The translations under genes were made by a program, and so were the position numbers. Shown one piece after another: positions 53,732 to 63,834 of a DNA stretch of 64,000 bases. How positions within the stretch are numbered: position 1 is the first letter of the stretch; each line of letters starts with the position of its first letter. Source of the DNA: Paracoccus zeaxanthinifaciens ATCC 21588 (GTDB lineage: Bacteria; Pseudomonadota; Alphaproteobacteria; Rhodobacterales; Rhodobacteraceae); NCBI RefSeq assembly GCF_000420145.1, contig NZ_ATUJ01000003.1:62001-126000 (forward strand), given 5' to 3'. The notes beneath the pieces are model-generated. The model did no database searches. It worked only from the letters and a program-made list of their open reading frames with translations, and had not been told where the DNA came from.

Positions 53732-54258
53732 CACCGCCCGCCCGCGGGCTTCAGCCCGTCGCGGAACCGCGCCGCGTTCGCGCGATAGCGTTGGGCCGAC
53801 TCGATCAGCCGCTGCCGCGCATCGGCGTCCAGTTCGCGCACGACCTTGCCCGGCGCGCCCATGACCAGCGCCCCTGCGGGCACTTCCCTGCCCTCGGGGA
53901 TCAGCGCGCCCGCGCCGATCAGGGCGCCTTCGCCGATGACCGCGCCGTTCAGGATCGTAGCACCCATGCCGATCAGCGCCCCCGCGCCGATGGTGCAACC
54001 GTGCAGCATGGCGCGGTGGCCGATGGTCACATCCGGCCCGATGGTCAGCGGATGGCCCATGTCGGTATGCAGGCAACACAGGTCCTGCACGTTGCTGCCG
54101 CGCCCGACGCGGATTTCCTCGTTGTCGCCGCGCAGGACGGCCCCGAACCAGACCGAGGCCCCTTCCTCCAGCACCACGCGGCCCATCAGCGAGGCGTCGG
54201 GGGCCACCCAGGCGTCGGGGTCGATCCGCGGGGCGATGCCGTCCAGTTCCCAGATCAT
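53731..54258 (-). CDS. Gamma-class carbonic anhydrase-like hexapeptide protein
   Basis: The 175-residue product is a left-handed beta-helix of repeated hexapeptides ([25 protein letters not shown]), with metal-binding histidines in [18 protein letters not shown]. It belongs to the gamma-carbonic-anhydrase/PaaY/CaiE family. Enzyme activity is not certain since many members lack it. It overlaps gmk by ATGA and the sensor kinase gene by one base. Confidence 0.9.
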   Translation of the reverse strand: MIWELDGIAPRIDPDAWVAPDASLMGRVVLEEGASVWFGAVLRGDNEEIRVGRGSNVQDLCCLHTDMGHPLTIGPDVTIGHRAMLHGCTIGAGALIGMGATILNGAVIGEGALIGAGALIPEGREVPAGALVMGAPGKVVRELDADARQRLIESAQRYRANAARFRDGLKPAGGR

Positions 54259-54890
54259 GCGCTCTCCTCGGCCATCAGGTCCTTGACGAAGGCGCCCAGA
54301 CCCGCCTGCCGCGTGCGGCGCAGCCGTTCGGCGGTCAGGATGGCGCGCAGATGTTCCTCGGTCCGGTCCAGATCGTCGTTCACGAGGACATAATCGTATT
54401 CGGCCCAGTGGCTGATCTCGCCCCGGCTCTTGTCCATGCGGCCGGCGATCACCTCGTCGCTGTCCTGCCCGCGGGTGCGCAGCCGCCGCTCCAGCTCGGG
54501 CAGCGAGGGGGGCAGGACGAAGATCGACACCACATGCCCGCCAAGCGCCGAGGCGCGGATCTGCTGGCCGCCCTGCCAGTCCACGTCGAACAGCGTGTCG
54601 CGCCCTGCCAGCATCGCCTCTTCGACGGGGCCGCGCGGACTGCCATAGAGATTTCCGAAAACCTCCGCATGTTCCAGCATCTGGGAATTCTGCACCAGCG
54701 ACAGGAATTCCTCGCGCGAGGTGAAGTGATAATGGACGCCGTCCACCTCGCCCGGGCGCGGTGCGCGCGTCGTGGCCGAAACAGAAAAGCTGAGCGAGGG
54801 GTCCCAGTCCATGAGACGACGGGCCAGCGTGGACTTCCCCGCGCCCGATGGCGACGACAGGATGACCATCAGTCCGGTACGGTCCATCAT
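54255..54890 (-). CDS. gmk: Guanylate kinase
   Basis: The 211-residue enzyme phosphorylates GMP to GDP with ATP. P-loop [11 protein letters not shown] (11-21), GMP-binding [17 protein letters not shown] and the lid region are complete. The first of two ATGs is preferred, with AAGGAAAA before it. It leads the gmk-gammaCA-kinase operon. Confidence 0.96.
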   Translation of the reverse strand: MMDRTGLMVILSSPSGAGKSTLARRLMDWDPSLSFSVSATTRAPRPGEVDGVHYHFTSREEFLSLVQNSQMLEHAEVFGNLYGSPRGPVEEAMLAGRDTLFDVDWQGGQQIRASALGGHVVSIFVLPPSLPELERRLRTRGQDSDEVIAGRMDKSRGEISHWAEYDYVLVNDDLDRTEEHLRAILTAERLRRTRQAGLGAFVKDLMAEESA

Positions 54891-55126
54891 GCGGGTTTTC
54901 CTTCTGGCAGTCGCTTGAATCCTGCGCATGGGGATGCCCCGCCGCCACGCGCTGGTCAAGTCCATGCCTTATTCGCAAGCATATCGCGCAAGAAAGACTT
55001 TCAACTTTGGAAGTAGAAGTTTAACTATTTGTTCAGGAATTGACTCGTGTCGCGACAGGTTGTGGCGTTATCTATGGCCACGGCATACCAGTTGTTGCGA
55101 CACATCTGTATTATTGCATATAGTGA
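54891..55126. promoter_or_regulatory. Divergent, locally AT-rich intergenic region (gmk / PAS gene)
   Basis: This 236-nt gap is clearly lower in GC than its surroundings. It holds the perfect palindrome TGTCGCGACA (55048-55057) and a half-site GCGACA again at 55097-55102. TTGCGA (55095-55100) with 18 nt to TATAGT (55119-55124) resembles a sigma-70 promoter for the PAS gene, but it is very close to the start codon. No RNA gene recognised. Confidence 0.4.
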
Positions 55127-55858
55127 ATGAGGCCTCGATTGCCTGACCGGGAAGACAGATCCGAAGCGAAGCCGGGTGCGATCGACGCGCCGGGATCCGA
55201 TCGTGTCGTCCGTCTGGTCGATTACGAGCCCTGCCGCCCCGACCGCATCCTGGCCGAGCTGCGCGACTATTGGGAAAGCCTGCGCAACGGTCGCGCCGTG
55301 CCCGCGCGCAGCGATGTGGACCCGCGCGGGATCGCGCGTGCGCTGGACCACGCCTTCATCCTGGAACGCATCGCGCCCGGCGCGGGTCGCCTGCGCCTTG
55401 CGGGACGTCACATGATTGACCTGATGGGGATGGAGGTGCGCGGCATGCCGATCTGCGCCTTCCTCAACACCAGCTCGCGGGGGCGGTTCTCGGATGTGCT
55501 GGAAAGCGTGTTCAAGGCCCCGCAGATCGCACGGCTGACGCTGCATGCGCGGGGCGACTATGCGCGCCCCGAACTGAATGCGCAGATGTTGCTGCTGCCG
55601 CTGCGGTCGGATCTGGGCGACGTGACGCGCGCCCTCGGCTGTCTCATCGCCGAGGGAGAGCCGGGCGTCGCGCCCCGTCGCTTCGACCTGACCGGGGACG
55701 AGGTGATGCCGATCATCGAGGGCGGTCGCACGCTGACGCCCTCGCCCTCGCAGATCGGGTTCGCGGAAGATCCCGACCAGTATGTCCCCGCGCGCAGCCC
55801 CCGCAGCCCCGAGGAACGCCGCGCGATGTTCCGCGTCATCGGCAGGTCCGAAGATTAG
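55127..55858 (+). CDS. PAS-domain protein (PAS_5 / DUF1457-like)
   Basis: The 243-residue product is a soluble single-domain sensor-like protein: YWESLRNGRAVPARSDVDP, then RLAGRHMIDLMGMEVRGMP and the C-terminal strand with LLPLRSDLGDVTRALGCL. This is the PAS_5 family common in Rhodobacterales, often annotated without function. No output domain is seen. Start is ATG without a clear ribosome site. It converges with the GNAT gene, overlapping its end by 4 nt. Confidence 0.85.
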   Translation: MRPRLPDREDRSEAKPGAIDAPGSDRVVRLVDYEPCRPDRILAELRDYWESLRNGRAVPARSDVDPRGIARALDHAFILERIAPGAGRLRLAGRHMIDLMGMEVRGMPICAFLNTSSRGRFSDVLESVFKAPQIARLTLHARGDYARPELNAQMLLLPLRSDLGDVTRALGCLIAEGEPGVAPRRFDLTGDEVMPIIEGGRTLTPSPSQIGFAEDPDQYVPARSPRSPEERRAMFRVIGRSED

Positions 55859-56835
55859 CTGACCGAGGGGCGCCAGCGATACAGCGCGGCCATGTCCCGA
55901 TCCTCGCGTGCCAGCGACTTGATGCGGATATCCTCGACCCGCTGAAAGCCGAGGTTCTTCAGAACCTTGCGCGAGGGCAGGTTGTCGAGGAATGCATCGG
56001 CCTCGACCTGCTGCGGATCGAAGCGGGCGACATATTCGTCGAATGCCGCCGCGACCATTTCCTGCCCGATCCCCCGCCCCGCCAGTTCCGGATCGAGGAA
56101 ATAGCTGAGGCGCGGCACGCTGCCTGCGCTGACCGCGACCGCGCCGATCACGCGCCCGTCCATCCGGACGGCCAGGCGCAGGGGCGGAAACAACGCGCCC
56201 TCGGACAGGATCGCGGCGGTATCGGCTGGCGTCATGTCCGGGTGGAACCGCAGCAGCATCCGCGCGACGGAGTGGCGGGTGACGATGCGGTGCAGCGCCT
56301 CGTGATCGTCGGGGCCGATGGCGTTCAGGCGCAACCGCGCCGTCCGCAGGTCGATGGCATGGCGCGCCTCGAATTCGGCGCGGGTCAGGCGCAGCCCCTG
56401 CGCGGGGGCGTCGCGGCCAAGCGGCCTCGATGCGATCTGCAGCGGACCGGTGGGACGGAAGCCCAGCCAGTCCAGCATCCGCGCGGATCGCGTGTTTCCG
56501 TCAAGGTGCTGCGCGGCGATGGCCTGCCCGCCCCCGGCGAAGAAGCGCGTCAGCGCAAGGATGGCGGCGCGTCGGGCGATCCCCCTGCCCTGCCAGCCCG
56601 GCGCCATCCAGATGCCGAAGCTTTCGCCCACGCGCAGCATGCCCACCAGCGACGCACCCATGCGGATCGCGTATTCGTCTGGGCCCGCCTCCTCGATGAA
56701 GGCGCGTGCGTCGTCTTCGGCATAGGGGAAGGGCACGACGGTCAGCCAGCGCGTCGTTTCCCAATCGCCAAGCGCGGCAGTGATCGCTTCGACATCTTCG
56801 GGCCAGGGGCGGGTCAGTCGAAGCGATTGCATCAT
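55855..56835 (-). CDS. Tandem GNAT acetyltransferase-domain protein
   Basis: The 326-residue product contains two RimJ/RimL-type GNAT domains (about 5-150 and 165-320). The acetyl-CoA loops are MAPGWQGRGIARRA (first) and LDPELAGRGIGQEM (second). Tandem GNATs of this type may have one catalytic and one structural domain. The target is unknown. It begins 4 nt after the rnd stop, so the pair is probably co-transcribed. The first of two adjacent ATGs was taken. Confidence 0.88.
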   Translation of the reverse strand: MMQSLRLTRPWPEDVEAITAALGDWETTRWLTVVPFPYAEDDARAFIEEAGPDEYAIRMGASLVGMLRVGESFGIWMAPGWQGRGIARRAAILALTRFFAGGGQAIAAQHLDGNTRSARMLDWLGFRPTGPLQIASRPLGRDAPAQGLRLTRAEFEARHAIDLRTARLRLNAIGPDDHEALHRIVTRHSVARMLLRFHPDMTPADTAAILSEGALFPPLRLAVRMDGRVIGAVAVSAGSVPRLSYFLDPELAGRGIGQEMVAAAFDEYVARFDPQQVEADAFLDNLPSRKVLKNLGFQRVEDIRIKSLAREDRDMAALYRWRPSVS

Positions 56836-56839
56836 GATG

Positions 56840-58021
56840 TCACCGTGCGGGAACGATCCGGACCGCACCGTTCTGGGCGGACAGCGCGATATCGCCCGCG
56901 GCCAGCCGCAGCGCGTCGTCGCCGAAGACCTCGGCCCGCCAGCCCGACAGCGCGGGCAGGTTGCGCGTCCCGCTGGCGATGGCATCCAGGTCCGAGGCCG
57001 AGGCGATCAGCTTGGGCGCGACGCCCGCCGCATCGGCCTTGGCCTTCAGCAGCACGCGCAGCAGGTCCGACAGCGCGGGATTGCCGGGCTTGCCCGGCTC
57101 CTCGCCCTTGGGCTGGGGCAGGTCCTTGGCCTCGACCCCCGCCTTGACGGCGGCAAGGATGCCCGCCGCGATGTCGCCCTTGCGCGCATCGCGCAGCAGC
57201 AGGCGCGCGCGGCCCAGATCACCCTCGGACATCGGCTTGGTCGAGGCCAGCTCGATCATGGCGTCGTCCTTGAAGACCCGGCTGCGGGGGATGTCGCGTT
57301 CCTGGGCATAGGCCTCGCGGAAGCGGGCCAGCTCGCGCAGGATCGCAAGGAAACGCGGCGAGTTGGTGCGGGTGCGGACCTTCAGCCATGCCTCTTCGGG
57401 GCGGGTGATATAGGTCTCGGGGTCGGTCAGGACGCCAAGCTCCTCGTCGACCCAGGCGTCGCGGCCGGTCTTCTGCAGTTCCTGCGCCAGGAATTCGTAG
57501 ATGCCGCGAAGATGGGTCACGTCGGCCAGCGCATAGGATTTCTGCGCATCCGAAAGCGGACGCCGCGACCAGTCGGTGAAGCGCGACGACTTGTCCAGGT
57601 TCGCCTTGGCGATCTTGCGTACCAGCGTCTCGTAGCCGACCTGTTCGCCGAAACCGCAGACCATCGCGGCGACCTGCGTGTCGAACAGCGGCCTGGGGAA
57701 CACCTCGGCGTCGTGGAAGAAGATTTCCAGGTCCTGCCGCGCGGCATGGAAGACCTTCACCGTCGCCTCGTGGCGGAACAGATCATAGAGCGGTACGAGC
57801 GAGAGCCCTTCGGCCAGCGGATCGACGAGGACCGCCTCTCCGCCCGGTTCCTTGGGCGCCGATGCCGGCGGGATCGCCAGCTGGATCAGGCACAGCTTGG
57901 ACCAGTAGGTCCGCTCTCGCAGGAACTCGGTATCGACGGTGACATAGGGGGCGGATTTCGCAGCTTCGCAGAAACGTGCAAGATCTTCGGTGCGGGTGAT
58001 CGTCGTTATGTCTTGGCTCAT
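56840..58021 (-). CDS. rnd: Ribonuclease D
   Basis: The 393-residue 3'-5' exonuclease trims tRNA 3' ends. The DEDDy residues are in VTVDTEFLRE (Asp30, Glu32), FHAARQDLEIF and SYALADVTHL, followed by an HRDC domain (about 215-290) and a C-terminal second HRDC-like region. Length is typical. Confidence 0.95.
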   Translation of the reverse strand: MSQDITTITRTEDLARFCEAAKSAPYVTVDTEFLRERTYWSKLCLIQLAIPPASAPKEPGGEAVLVDPLAEGLSLVPLYDLFRHEATVKVFHAARQDLEIFFHDAEVFPRPLFDTQVAAMVCGFGEQVGYETLVRKIAKANLDKSSRFTDWSRRPLSDAQKSYALADVTHLRGIYEFLAQELQKTGRDAWVDEELGVLTDPETYITRPEEAWLKVRTRTNSPRFLAILRELARFREAYAQERDIPRSRVFKDDAMIELASTKPMSEGDLGRARLLLRDARKGDIAAGILAAVKAGVEAKDLPQPKGEEPGKPGNPALSDLLRVLLKAKADAAGVAPKLIASASDLDAIASGTRNLPALSGWRAEVFGDDALRLAAGDIALSAQNGAVRIVPAR

Positions 58022-58072
58022 CTGGCTCTTTCGGCTCGGGCGGTTCGTCCGCCATTCGCCAGATATCTACGA

Positions 58073-58101
58073 CGCGCGGGCCGGTTTGGAAAGCCCGCGC
58101 G
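58073..58101 (-). terminator. Hairpin at the end of the mrp operon
   Basis: CGCGCGGGC pairs with GCCCGCGCG (9-bp stem, 11-nt loop) 16 nt after the mrpG stop. No U-tract; termination is probable but not certain. Confidence 0.5.
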
Positions 58102-58116
58102 CAGGATGACGGACCG

Positions 58117-58476
58117 TCAGGGCAGCTTCTGCCCGCCCGCGCGCTTGCGCAGGGCCTCGGCCACGCCGGGTTCGCAGGCGGTATCCTCGACCATGGGGAC
58201 GCCCGTGCGGAAGGCCGCGCGCCCGATCAGATGCGCGGCGACGGGCGCGGTCAGCAGCAGGAACAGGATCGCCGCGACGGCGCGCGCGATGATCGTGCTT
58301 TCGCCGAACAGCACCGCGACGGCCACAAGGATCATCCCCGACCCCAGCGTGGCGGCCTTGGTCGAGGCATGCATCCGGTTGAACACGTCCGGCAGGCGCA
58401 GCACGCCCAGACCGGCGGCAAAGCAGAACAGCCCGCCGATGACGACCAGTGCGGATATGACAAGCTCGGTGATCAT
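58117..58476 (-). CDS. mrpG: Na+/H+ antiporter subunit G
   Basis: The 119-residue protein has three TM helices and the MnhG/PhaG motif GVLRLPDVFNRMHASTKAATLG. It is the last gene of the complete mrpA-G set and overlaps mrpF by ATGA. Subunit G is needed for assembly of the Mrp complex. Confidence 0.95.
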   Translation of the reverse strand: MITELVISALVVIGGLFCFAAGLGVLRLPDVFNRMHASTKAATLGSGMILVAVAVLFGESTIIARAVAAILFLLLTAPVAAHLIGRAAFRTGVPMVEDTACEPGVAEALRKRAGGQKLP

Positions 58477-58763
58477 TCGCGTTCCTCCGCCTTCAGCAGG
58501 ATGCGCTGTTCAAGGTAACGGGCCAGGCACACCGTGGCCAGAAAGCCCACCAGCGCCAGCACGACCGCCACGTCCAGGAATGCCGCGTCGCGCGACAGAA
58601 GCGCCATCAGCGCCCCGAAGGCCACCAGCTGCACGGTCATCATGTCCAGCGCCACGATCCGGTCGGCCAGGGTCGGGCCGCGGAACAGCCTGACCGCCGC
58701 CAGCACGATCCCAAGGATCACGAAGACGAAGGCGACAAGGATGGCATAATCGAGAATGGTCAT
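58473..58763 (-). CDS. mrpF: Na+/H+ antiporter subunit F
   Basis: The 96-residue membrane protein has three helices and the MnhF signature RLFRGPTLADRIVALDMM. An ATG giving MTILDYAI is used; the longer frame reaching into mrpE has no support. Located 4 nt after the mrpE stop. Confidence 0.95.
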   Translation of the reverse strand: MTILDYAILVAFVFVILGIVLAAVRLFRGPTLADRIVALDMMTVQLVAFGALMALLSRDAAFLDVAVVLALVGFLATVCLARYLEQRILLKAEERE

Positions 58764-58767
58764 CGGC

Positions 58768-59244
58768 TTACTCCGTCGCGTCCCGGATCCACAGTTCCAG
58801 ATGTTCGCGGATGCGCCAGCGGATCTGTTCGGGGTCCGATGCGAACATGGCGTGGACATACAATGTCTTGCGATCCTCGGAAACGTCCAGCGTCAGCGTG
58901 CCCGGCGTCAGCGACACCAGGTTCGACAGAAGCGCGATCTGCAGGTCCGTCGTCACCGAGATCGGCACCTCGAGCAGGGCCGGCTTCGAGTTCTGACCCG
59001 GCGTCAGCACGTCCTTGGCGACCGACAGGCTGCTGACGAACAGTTCATAGACGAACATGACCACCAGGCGGCACCAGAAATACAGTCGCGCGAAATAGCC
59101 GCGGCTGCGCGGGAACAGCGGCCGGACCAGCCACATCGCGGCGGTGCCCAGCACGAAGCCCGTCAGAAGGCCCGTCAGCGTCAGGCTGCCGGTCAGGGCC
59201 ACCCAGGCGATCGCAAGGATCAGGTTTACGGCGAAATGGTTCAT
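58768..59244 (-). CDS. mrpE: Na+/H+ antiporter subunit E
   Basis: The 158-residue product has two N-terminal helices and the MnhE core, with SLVSLTPGTLTLDVSEDRKTLYVH. Start ATG overlaps mrpD by ATGA. Longer upstream frame lies in mrpD and is not real. Confidence 0.95.
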   Translation of the reverse strand: MNHFAVNLILAIAWVALTGSLTLTGLLTGFVLGTAAMWLVRPLFPRSRGYFARLYFWCRLVVMFVYELFVSSLSVAKDVLTPGQNSKPALLEVPISVTTDLQIALLSNLVSLTPGTLTLDVSEDRKTLYVHAMFASDPEQIRWRIREHLELWIRDATE

Positions 59245-60740
59245 GGCTGCACCCCCAGCACGGTGGAGATGTAGTCGCTCGGGTCGAGAAGCTGCCCGGC
59301 GGCGATCTCGGCAAAGTTGACGAAGGGTTCGGGGAAGAGGCCGATCACGCAGGTCAGCAGCGCCAGCGCGCCGATGGGCAGCATCATGGCCAGACGCTCG
59401 AAGACGGGGATGTCGCCAAGGCGCGGCTTCGCGCCCTCGGGGTGGTCGGGCCAGAAGGCCGCGCCCCAGATCTTGGTCATCGAGAAGACCGTCAGCAGGC
59501 CCACCGCCAGCGCGATGCCCGCCACGACCCACATCTGCGCATCCAGCGCGGCCTTGACCACCAGGAACTTGGCCCAGAAGCCCGACAGCGGCGGGAAGCC
59601 CGCCAGCGAGAATGCCGGGATCAGGAACAGGAAGGCCAGCACCGGCGCATGGGCATAGAGCCCGCCCAGCTTCGACAGGTCGGTCGATCCGCCGATGCGC
59701 TTGGCCACGCCCGCGATGAAGAACAGGTTCGCCTTCACGATGATATGGTGCACCAGGTAGAAGACCGCCCCCAGAAGCCCCAGCGGCGTGAACAGCGCAA
59801 GCCCCAGCACCATGTAGCCGATCTGGCTGACGATGTGGAACGACAGGATCCGGCGGAAATCGTTCATCGCCGCGGCACCCAGGACGCCCATCACCATGGT
59901 CGCGACCGCCAGCCACAGCATCAGCGTATGCGTGTATCCGACATCCTGGTCGAAGATCAGCGTGAAGACCCGGATCAGCGCATAGACGCCCACCTTGGTC
60001 AGCAGGCCCGCAAAGATCGCCGAGACCGCGATCGGCGGCGTGTGATAGGATGCGGGCAGCCAGAAGAACAGCGGGAACAGCGCGGCCTTGACCCCGAAGG
60101 CCACCATGAACATCACCGCGACCGAGCTGAGCAGGCCGGTATTCTCGACCTCTCGGACGGCAAGGTGCAGGTCGGCCATGTTCAGCGTGCCGGTGATCCC
60201 GTAGAGGATGCCGACGCCCGCCAGGAACATCACCGTGGATACCAGGTTCAGGGCGACGTATTTCACCCCGCCGTCAAGCTGTTCGCGCGTGCCGCCCATG
60301 ACCAGCAGTCCGAAGCTGGAAATCAGCATCACCTCGAACCAGACATAGAGGTTGAAGAGGTCGCCCGTCACGAAGGCCCCGCAGACGCCCATCAGCAGCA
60401 CCTGCAGCAGCGCGAAGAAGCCCTGACGCTCCAGCCGCTCGGGGATCTCGCCGATGCAATAGACGACGGTGGCAAGGCCGGTGATGGCGGTGATGACGAC
60501 CATGACCGCGCCCAGATAGTCGGCGACCAGCGTGATCCCGAAGGGTGCGCCCCAATCCGACATCTGCGCGGCGATCACCCCGTCGCGGATGACCGAGGCC
60601 AGCAGCATGATGCTGGTCAGCAGCAGCGCCAGCGTGCCCGCCACGGAAATCCACCGCCCCGCCGGGTTGTGTCGCAGGATATAGGTCAGGACCGCCGTCA
60701 GCAGCGGGATGACGATGGGATAGACAAGCAGCCAGCTCAT
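59241..60740 (-). CDS. mrpD: Na+/H+ antiporter subunit D
   Basis: The 499-residue, roughly 14-helix protein is related to complex I subunits NuoM/N. Conserved elements are the Glu in WFEVMLISSFGLLV (about 134), the proton-channel Lys regions, and LFFWLPASYHTPP. It forms a channel module of the Mrp complex. It overlaps mrpC and mrpE by four bases each. Confidence 0.95.
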   Translation of the reverse strand: MSWLLVYPIVIPLLTAVLTYILRHNPAGRWISVAGTLALLLTSIMLLASVIRDGVIAAQMSDWGAPFGITLVADYLGAVMVVITAITGLATVVYCIGEIPERLERQGFFALLQVLLMGVCGAFVTGDLFNLYVWFEVMLISSFGLLVMGGTREQLDGGVKYVALNLVSTVMFLAGVGILYGITGTLNMADLHLAVREVENTGLLSSVAVMFMVAFGVKAALFPLFFWLPASYHTPPIAVSAIFAGLLTKVGVYALIRVFTLIFDQDVGYTHTLMLWLAVATMVMGVLGAAAMNDFRRILSFHIVSQIGYMVLGLALFTPLGLLGAVFYLVHHIIVKANLFFIAGVAKRIGGSTDLSKLGGLYAHAPVLAFLFLIPAFSLAGFPPLSGFWAKFLVVKAALDAQMWVVAGIALAVGLLTVFSMTKIWGAAFWPDHPEGAKPRLGDIPVFERLAMMLPIGALALLTCVIGLFPEPFVNFAEIAAGQLLDPSDYISTVLGVQP

Positions 60741-61111
60741 TCATCGGACTCCGGTTTGCGGGGTCGGGGTTCTGCAATCCGCATCTCGGTGCTGGTGACC
60801 GTCCCGAGGGTCATGTAGGTGCGATAGATCAGCGCCAGCGCGAAGGCCATCAGCCCGAAGCTGATGACGATGGCCGTCAGGACCAGCGCCTGCGGCAGGG
60901 CGTTCGCGACCTCGCCCGCGGGGGCATAGTCGCCCTCGTCGATCAGGGGCGGCGCGCCGGGGGTCAGGCGACCGCCGAGGAAGATGACGAAGTTCACCGC
61001 GTTCGACAGCAGCACCAGCCCCCAGAGATAGCGCAGCAGGTTCTTCGACAGCATCAGATAGACCGCGACGGCGGTCAGGACGCCCGTGGTGATGGCAAGG
61101 AGAAGCTCCAT
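60737..61111 (-). CDS. mrpC: Na+/H+ antiporter subunit C
   Basis: The 124-residue, three-helix protein is homologous to NuoK. LLRYLWGLVLLSNAVNFVIFLGG and LPQALVLTAIVISFGLMAFALAL are typical. One base separates it from mrpB. Confidence 0.95.
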   Translation of the reverse strand: MELLLAITTGVLTAVAVYLMLSKNLLRYLWGLVLLSNAVNFVIFLGGRLTPGAPPLIDEGDYAPAGEVANALPQALVLTAIVISFGLMAFALALIYRTYMTLGTVTSTEMRIAEPRPRKPESDE

Positions 61112-61112
61112 C

Positions 61113-61532
61113 TCAGGTTTCCTCTTCCAGGGCGAAGACCAGCGTCAGGATGCCGCCGAAGACGGCAAGATAGACGCCCGTGTCGAAGATCAGCACCGTG
61201 GACAGGGGCAGGCCCTTGCCCCCCTCGCTTGCGCCCAGGAACAGCCACAGGCCGGTCAGGAACGGCTTGCCCGCAAGGACCGATGCCAGCCCCCCGATCG
61301 CCGCCGCGCCAAGCCCCGCGACCGCGATGTTGGACGGATCGACCAGAAGCGCGGCCCTGGCCTCGTCGACGCTGGCCGCGATCGCATAGAGGATGAAGGC
61401 CGTGGCCCCGATCAGCCCGCCGATAAAGCCGCCGCCCGGCAGGTTGTGCCCCCGCAGCAGCGCATAGACCGAGAAGACCAGAAGCAGCGCCACCAGCAGC
61501 CGCGTGGCCGTAGTCAGGATCAGGGATTGCAA
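61113..61532 (-). CDS. mrpB: Na+/H+ antiporter subunit B
   Basis: The 139-residue, four-helix protein has the MnhB motif [17 protein letters not shown]. It sits one base after the mrpA stop. It is a separate subunit here, not fused to MrpA. Confidence 0.95.
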   Translation of the reverse strand: MQSLILTTATRLLVALLLVFSVYALLRGHNLPGGGFIGGLIGATAFILYAIAASVDEARAALLVDPSNIAVAGLGAAAIGGLASVLAGKPFLTGLWLFLGASEGGKGLPLSTVLIFDTGVYLAVFGGILTLVFALEEET

Positions 61533-61533
61533 G

Positions 61534-63834
61534 TCAGGCCTCCTCGCTGCCGTTCTGGTTGCCGGTGTTTCGGGTCTTGATGCCGCGCAGCAGGGCCAGC
61601 GCGCCGATGGCGGCGATGGCGACCACCGTGATCTCGCCGAAGGTGTCCAGTGCCCGGAAATCGACCAGGATCACGTTGACGATGTTGCGGCCATGCGCCT
61701 CGGGATAGGCGGTCTGTTCGAAGTAATCCGTCAGCTTGCGGTCGAACGGACCCGACAGCATCGCGATCAGGACCAGCGTGACGACCGCCCCGACCGAGGT
61801 CGCGATGATCGCGTGTCCGAAGCGGAAATGCAGCTCGCTTCTGGGCGGCAGATAGGGCAGCCGCAGCATGACCAGCGTGACCAGCACGATGATCAGCACC
61901 TCGACCAGCAGCTGGGTGATGGCGACATCGGGCGCGCTGAACATGATGAAGACCATCGCGACGCCGACACTGACCACGCCCAGCCCCGCCACCGCCGTCA
62001 TGCGGCTGGTGGTGGACACCACGAGGAACGACCCCGCGATCATCAGCAGAAGCACGCTCCACTGCACCGGATGGGCGCCCAGCTGGATCAGGCGCGGGCC
62101 GACCTCGAACGCGCCGCGCACCAGGTAGGTGCCGCCGACCAGCACCGCGAAGGTGGTGAAGGTCACCGCAAGATAGCGTTGCAGGTTGCCGTTCTGCACG
62201 ATCCCCGTCAGCCAGCCCGCGAAATCCTTGAACCCGTCCAGAAGCCGGTCCCAGCCCGCGTCGAAATCGATCGGGCTGCGGGCCTCGAAGGCCGCAAGGC
62301 GCGCGCGGATCCCCTCGTGGTTGCGATACAGAAGCCAGCCCGCGATGAAGGTCAGGATCGACAGGAACAGCGCCATGTTGATCCCGCCCCACAGGTGCAG
62401 GTGCACCTCGTGGACGGCGCCCTCGACGGCATTGGTCGCGGGGCCGATCAGGAAATGGCCCGGAATGCCGGGGAACAGCCCGAAGATCAGCGACAGCGCG
62501 CCCAGGACCAGCGGCCCCGCCAGCATGGGCCAGGATCCCTCGTGCGCGTGATGCGGGGTCTCGGCCAGCTCGCCGCGGAACGGGCGCCAGGCGACGATGC
62601 CGCCCGCCGCGAACATCAGCGCCGATGCCGCGAAGGTCATCAGGGTGACCCAGATCGCGCCCAGGCCCGGCAGGTCCATGCCCGCCTTGTACATGTATTC
62701 CTTGCCCACGAAGCCCAGCAGCGGCGGGATGCCCGCCATGCTCAGCGCGGCAAGCGCGGCGGCGATGCCCGTCAGCGGCATGGCCTTCGACAGGCCGCGA
62801 AGGACCGTCGCGTCCCGCGTACCGGTCGAGTGGTCCACGATGCCGATCATCAGGAACAGCGCCGCCTTGTAGAGCGAATGCACCAGCAGGAACAGCATGC
62901 CCGCCATGATCGCGTAATGCGTGCCCGCGCCGATGAACATGGTCAGCGTGCCCAATGCCATCAGCGTGGTATAGGCCAGCACCTGCTTGATGTCGGTCTG
63001 GCGCATCGACATGACGGACGCGAAGACCGCCGTGACCCCGCCGAACAGGATCAGGATCCAGAACCACGCATCCGTGCCGCCCAGCACCGGGTTCATCCGC
63101 GCCATCAGGAAGACACCCGCCTTCACCATCGTCGCCGAGTGCAGATAGGCCGAGACCGGCGTCGGCGCGGCCATCGCGTTCGGCAGCCAGAAGTGGAACG
63201 GCACCTGCGCGGATTTCGTGAAAGCGCCCGCCAAGAACAGGATCAGGATCGCGCCATAGGCGGGATGCGCGCGGATCATGTCGCCCTGCGTCAGGATCTC
63301 GGATATGCGGAACGTGCCCGCGATGCTGCCCAGCACGATCAGCCCGGCCAGCAGGATCAGCCCCCCTGCCCCGGTCACCAGCAGCGCCTGCAGCGCGGAT
63401 CGCCGCGATGATGCCTGGTCGGCGTTGAACCCGATCAGCAGGTAGGACGAGATCGTCGTGACCTCCCAGAAGACGAACAGCGCGATCAGGTCGTTCGCCA
63501 GCACCAGCCCCAGCATCCCCACCATGAACATCAGCAGATAGCAGACGAAGCGCGGGTAATGCGGGTGATCGCCCAGATAGTGGCAGGAATACAGCGTGAC
63601 CGCCGTGCCGATCCCGGTGATCAGCAGGGCGAACATCATGCTCAGCCCGTCCAGCAGGACCGACATCTGGACGCCCAGTGCGGGCACCCAGTCGAAGCCC
63701 GCCGTCACCGGCCCTTCGACCACCTCGGGCAGCAGGTTCAGGAAATAGGTGAACAGGATCGCGGGGAACAGGATCGACACCCAGCCGGCGGGACCTCCCA
63801 TCACGCGTTCGACCTTCGGATAATCCCCGGCCAT
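61534..63834 (-). CDS. mrpA: Na+/H+ antiporter subunit A
   Basis: The 766-residue protein has an N-terminal NuoL-like channel domain (about 1-500, with [32 protein letters not shown] and [12 protein letters not shown]), then C-terminal domains related to MbhD/NuoJ-like (DUF4040, about 590-700) and the MbhE-like tail. The start behind GGGGGATCGAGAC was chosen; upstream in-frame Met codons lack a ribosome site. It leads the operon mrpABCDEFG, which exports Na+ in exchange for protons. Confidence 0.95.
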   Translation of the reverse strand: MAGDYPKVERVMGGPAGWVSILFPAILFTYFLNLLPEVVEGPVTAGFDWVPALGVQMSVLLDGLSMMFALLITGIGTAVTLYSCHYLGDHPHYPRFVCYLLMFMVGMLGLVLANDLIALFVFWEVTTISSYLLIGFNADQASSRRSALQALLVTGAGGLILLAGLIVLGSIAGTFRISEILTQGDMIRAHPAYGAILILFLAGAFTKSAQVPFHFWLPNAMAAPTPVSAYLHSATMVKAGVFLMARMNPVLGGTDAWFWILILFGGVTAVFASVMSMRQTDIKQVLAYTTLMALGTLTMFIGAGTHYAIMAGMLFLLVHSLYKAALFLMIGIVDHSTGTRDATVLRGLSKAMPLTGIAAALAALSMAGIPPLLGFVGKEYMYKAGMDLPGLGAIWVTLMTFAASALMFAAGGIVAWRPFRGELAETPHHAHEGSWPMLAGPLVLGALSLIFGLFPGIPGHFLIGPATNAVEGAVHEVHLHLWGGINMALFLSILTFIAGWLLYRNHEGIRARLAAFEARSPIDFDAGWDRLLDGFKDFAGWLTGIVQNGNLQRYLAVTFTTFAVLVGGTYLVRGAFEVGPRLIQLGAHPVQWSVLLLMIAGSFLVVSTTSRMTAVAGLGVVSVGVAMVFIMFSAPDVAITQLLVEVLIIVLVTLVMLRLPYLPPRSELHFRFGHAIIATSVGAVVTLVLIAMLSGPFDRKLTDYFEQTAYPEAHGRNIVNVILVDFRALDTFGEITVVAIAAIGALALLRGIKTRNTGNQNGSEEA

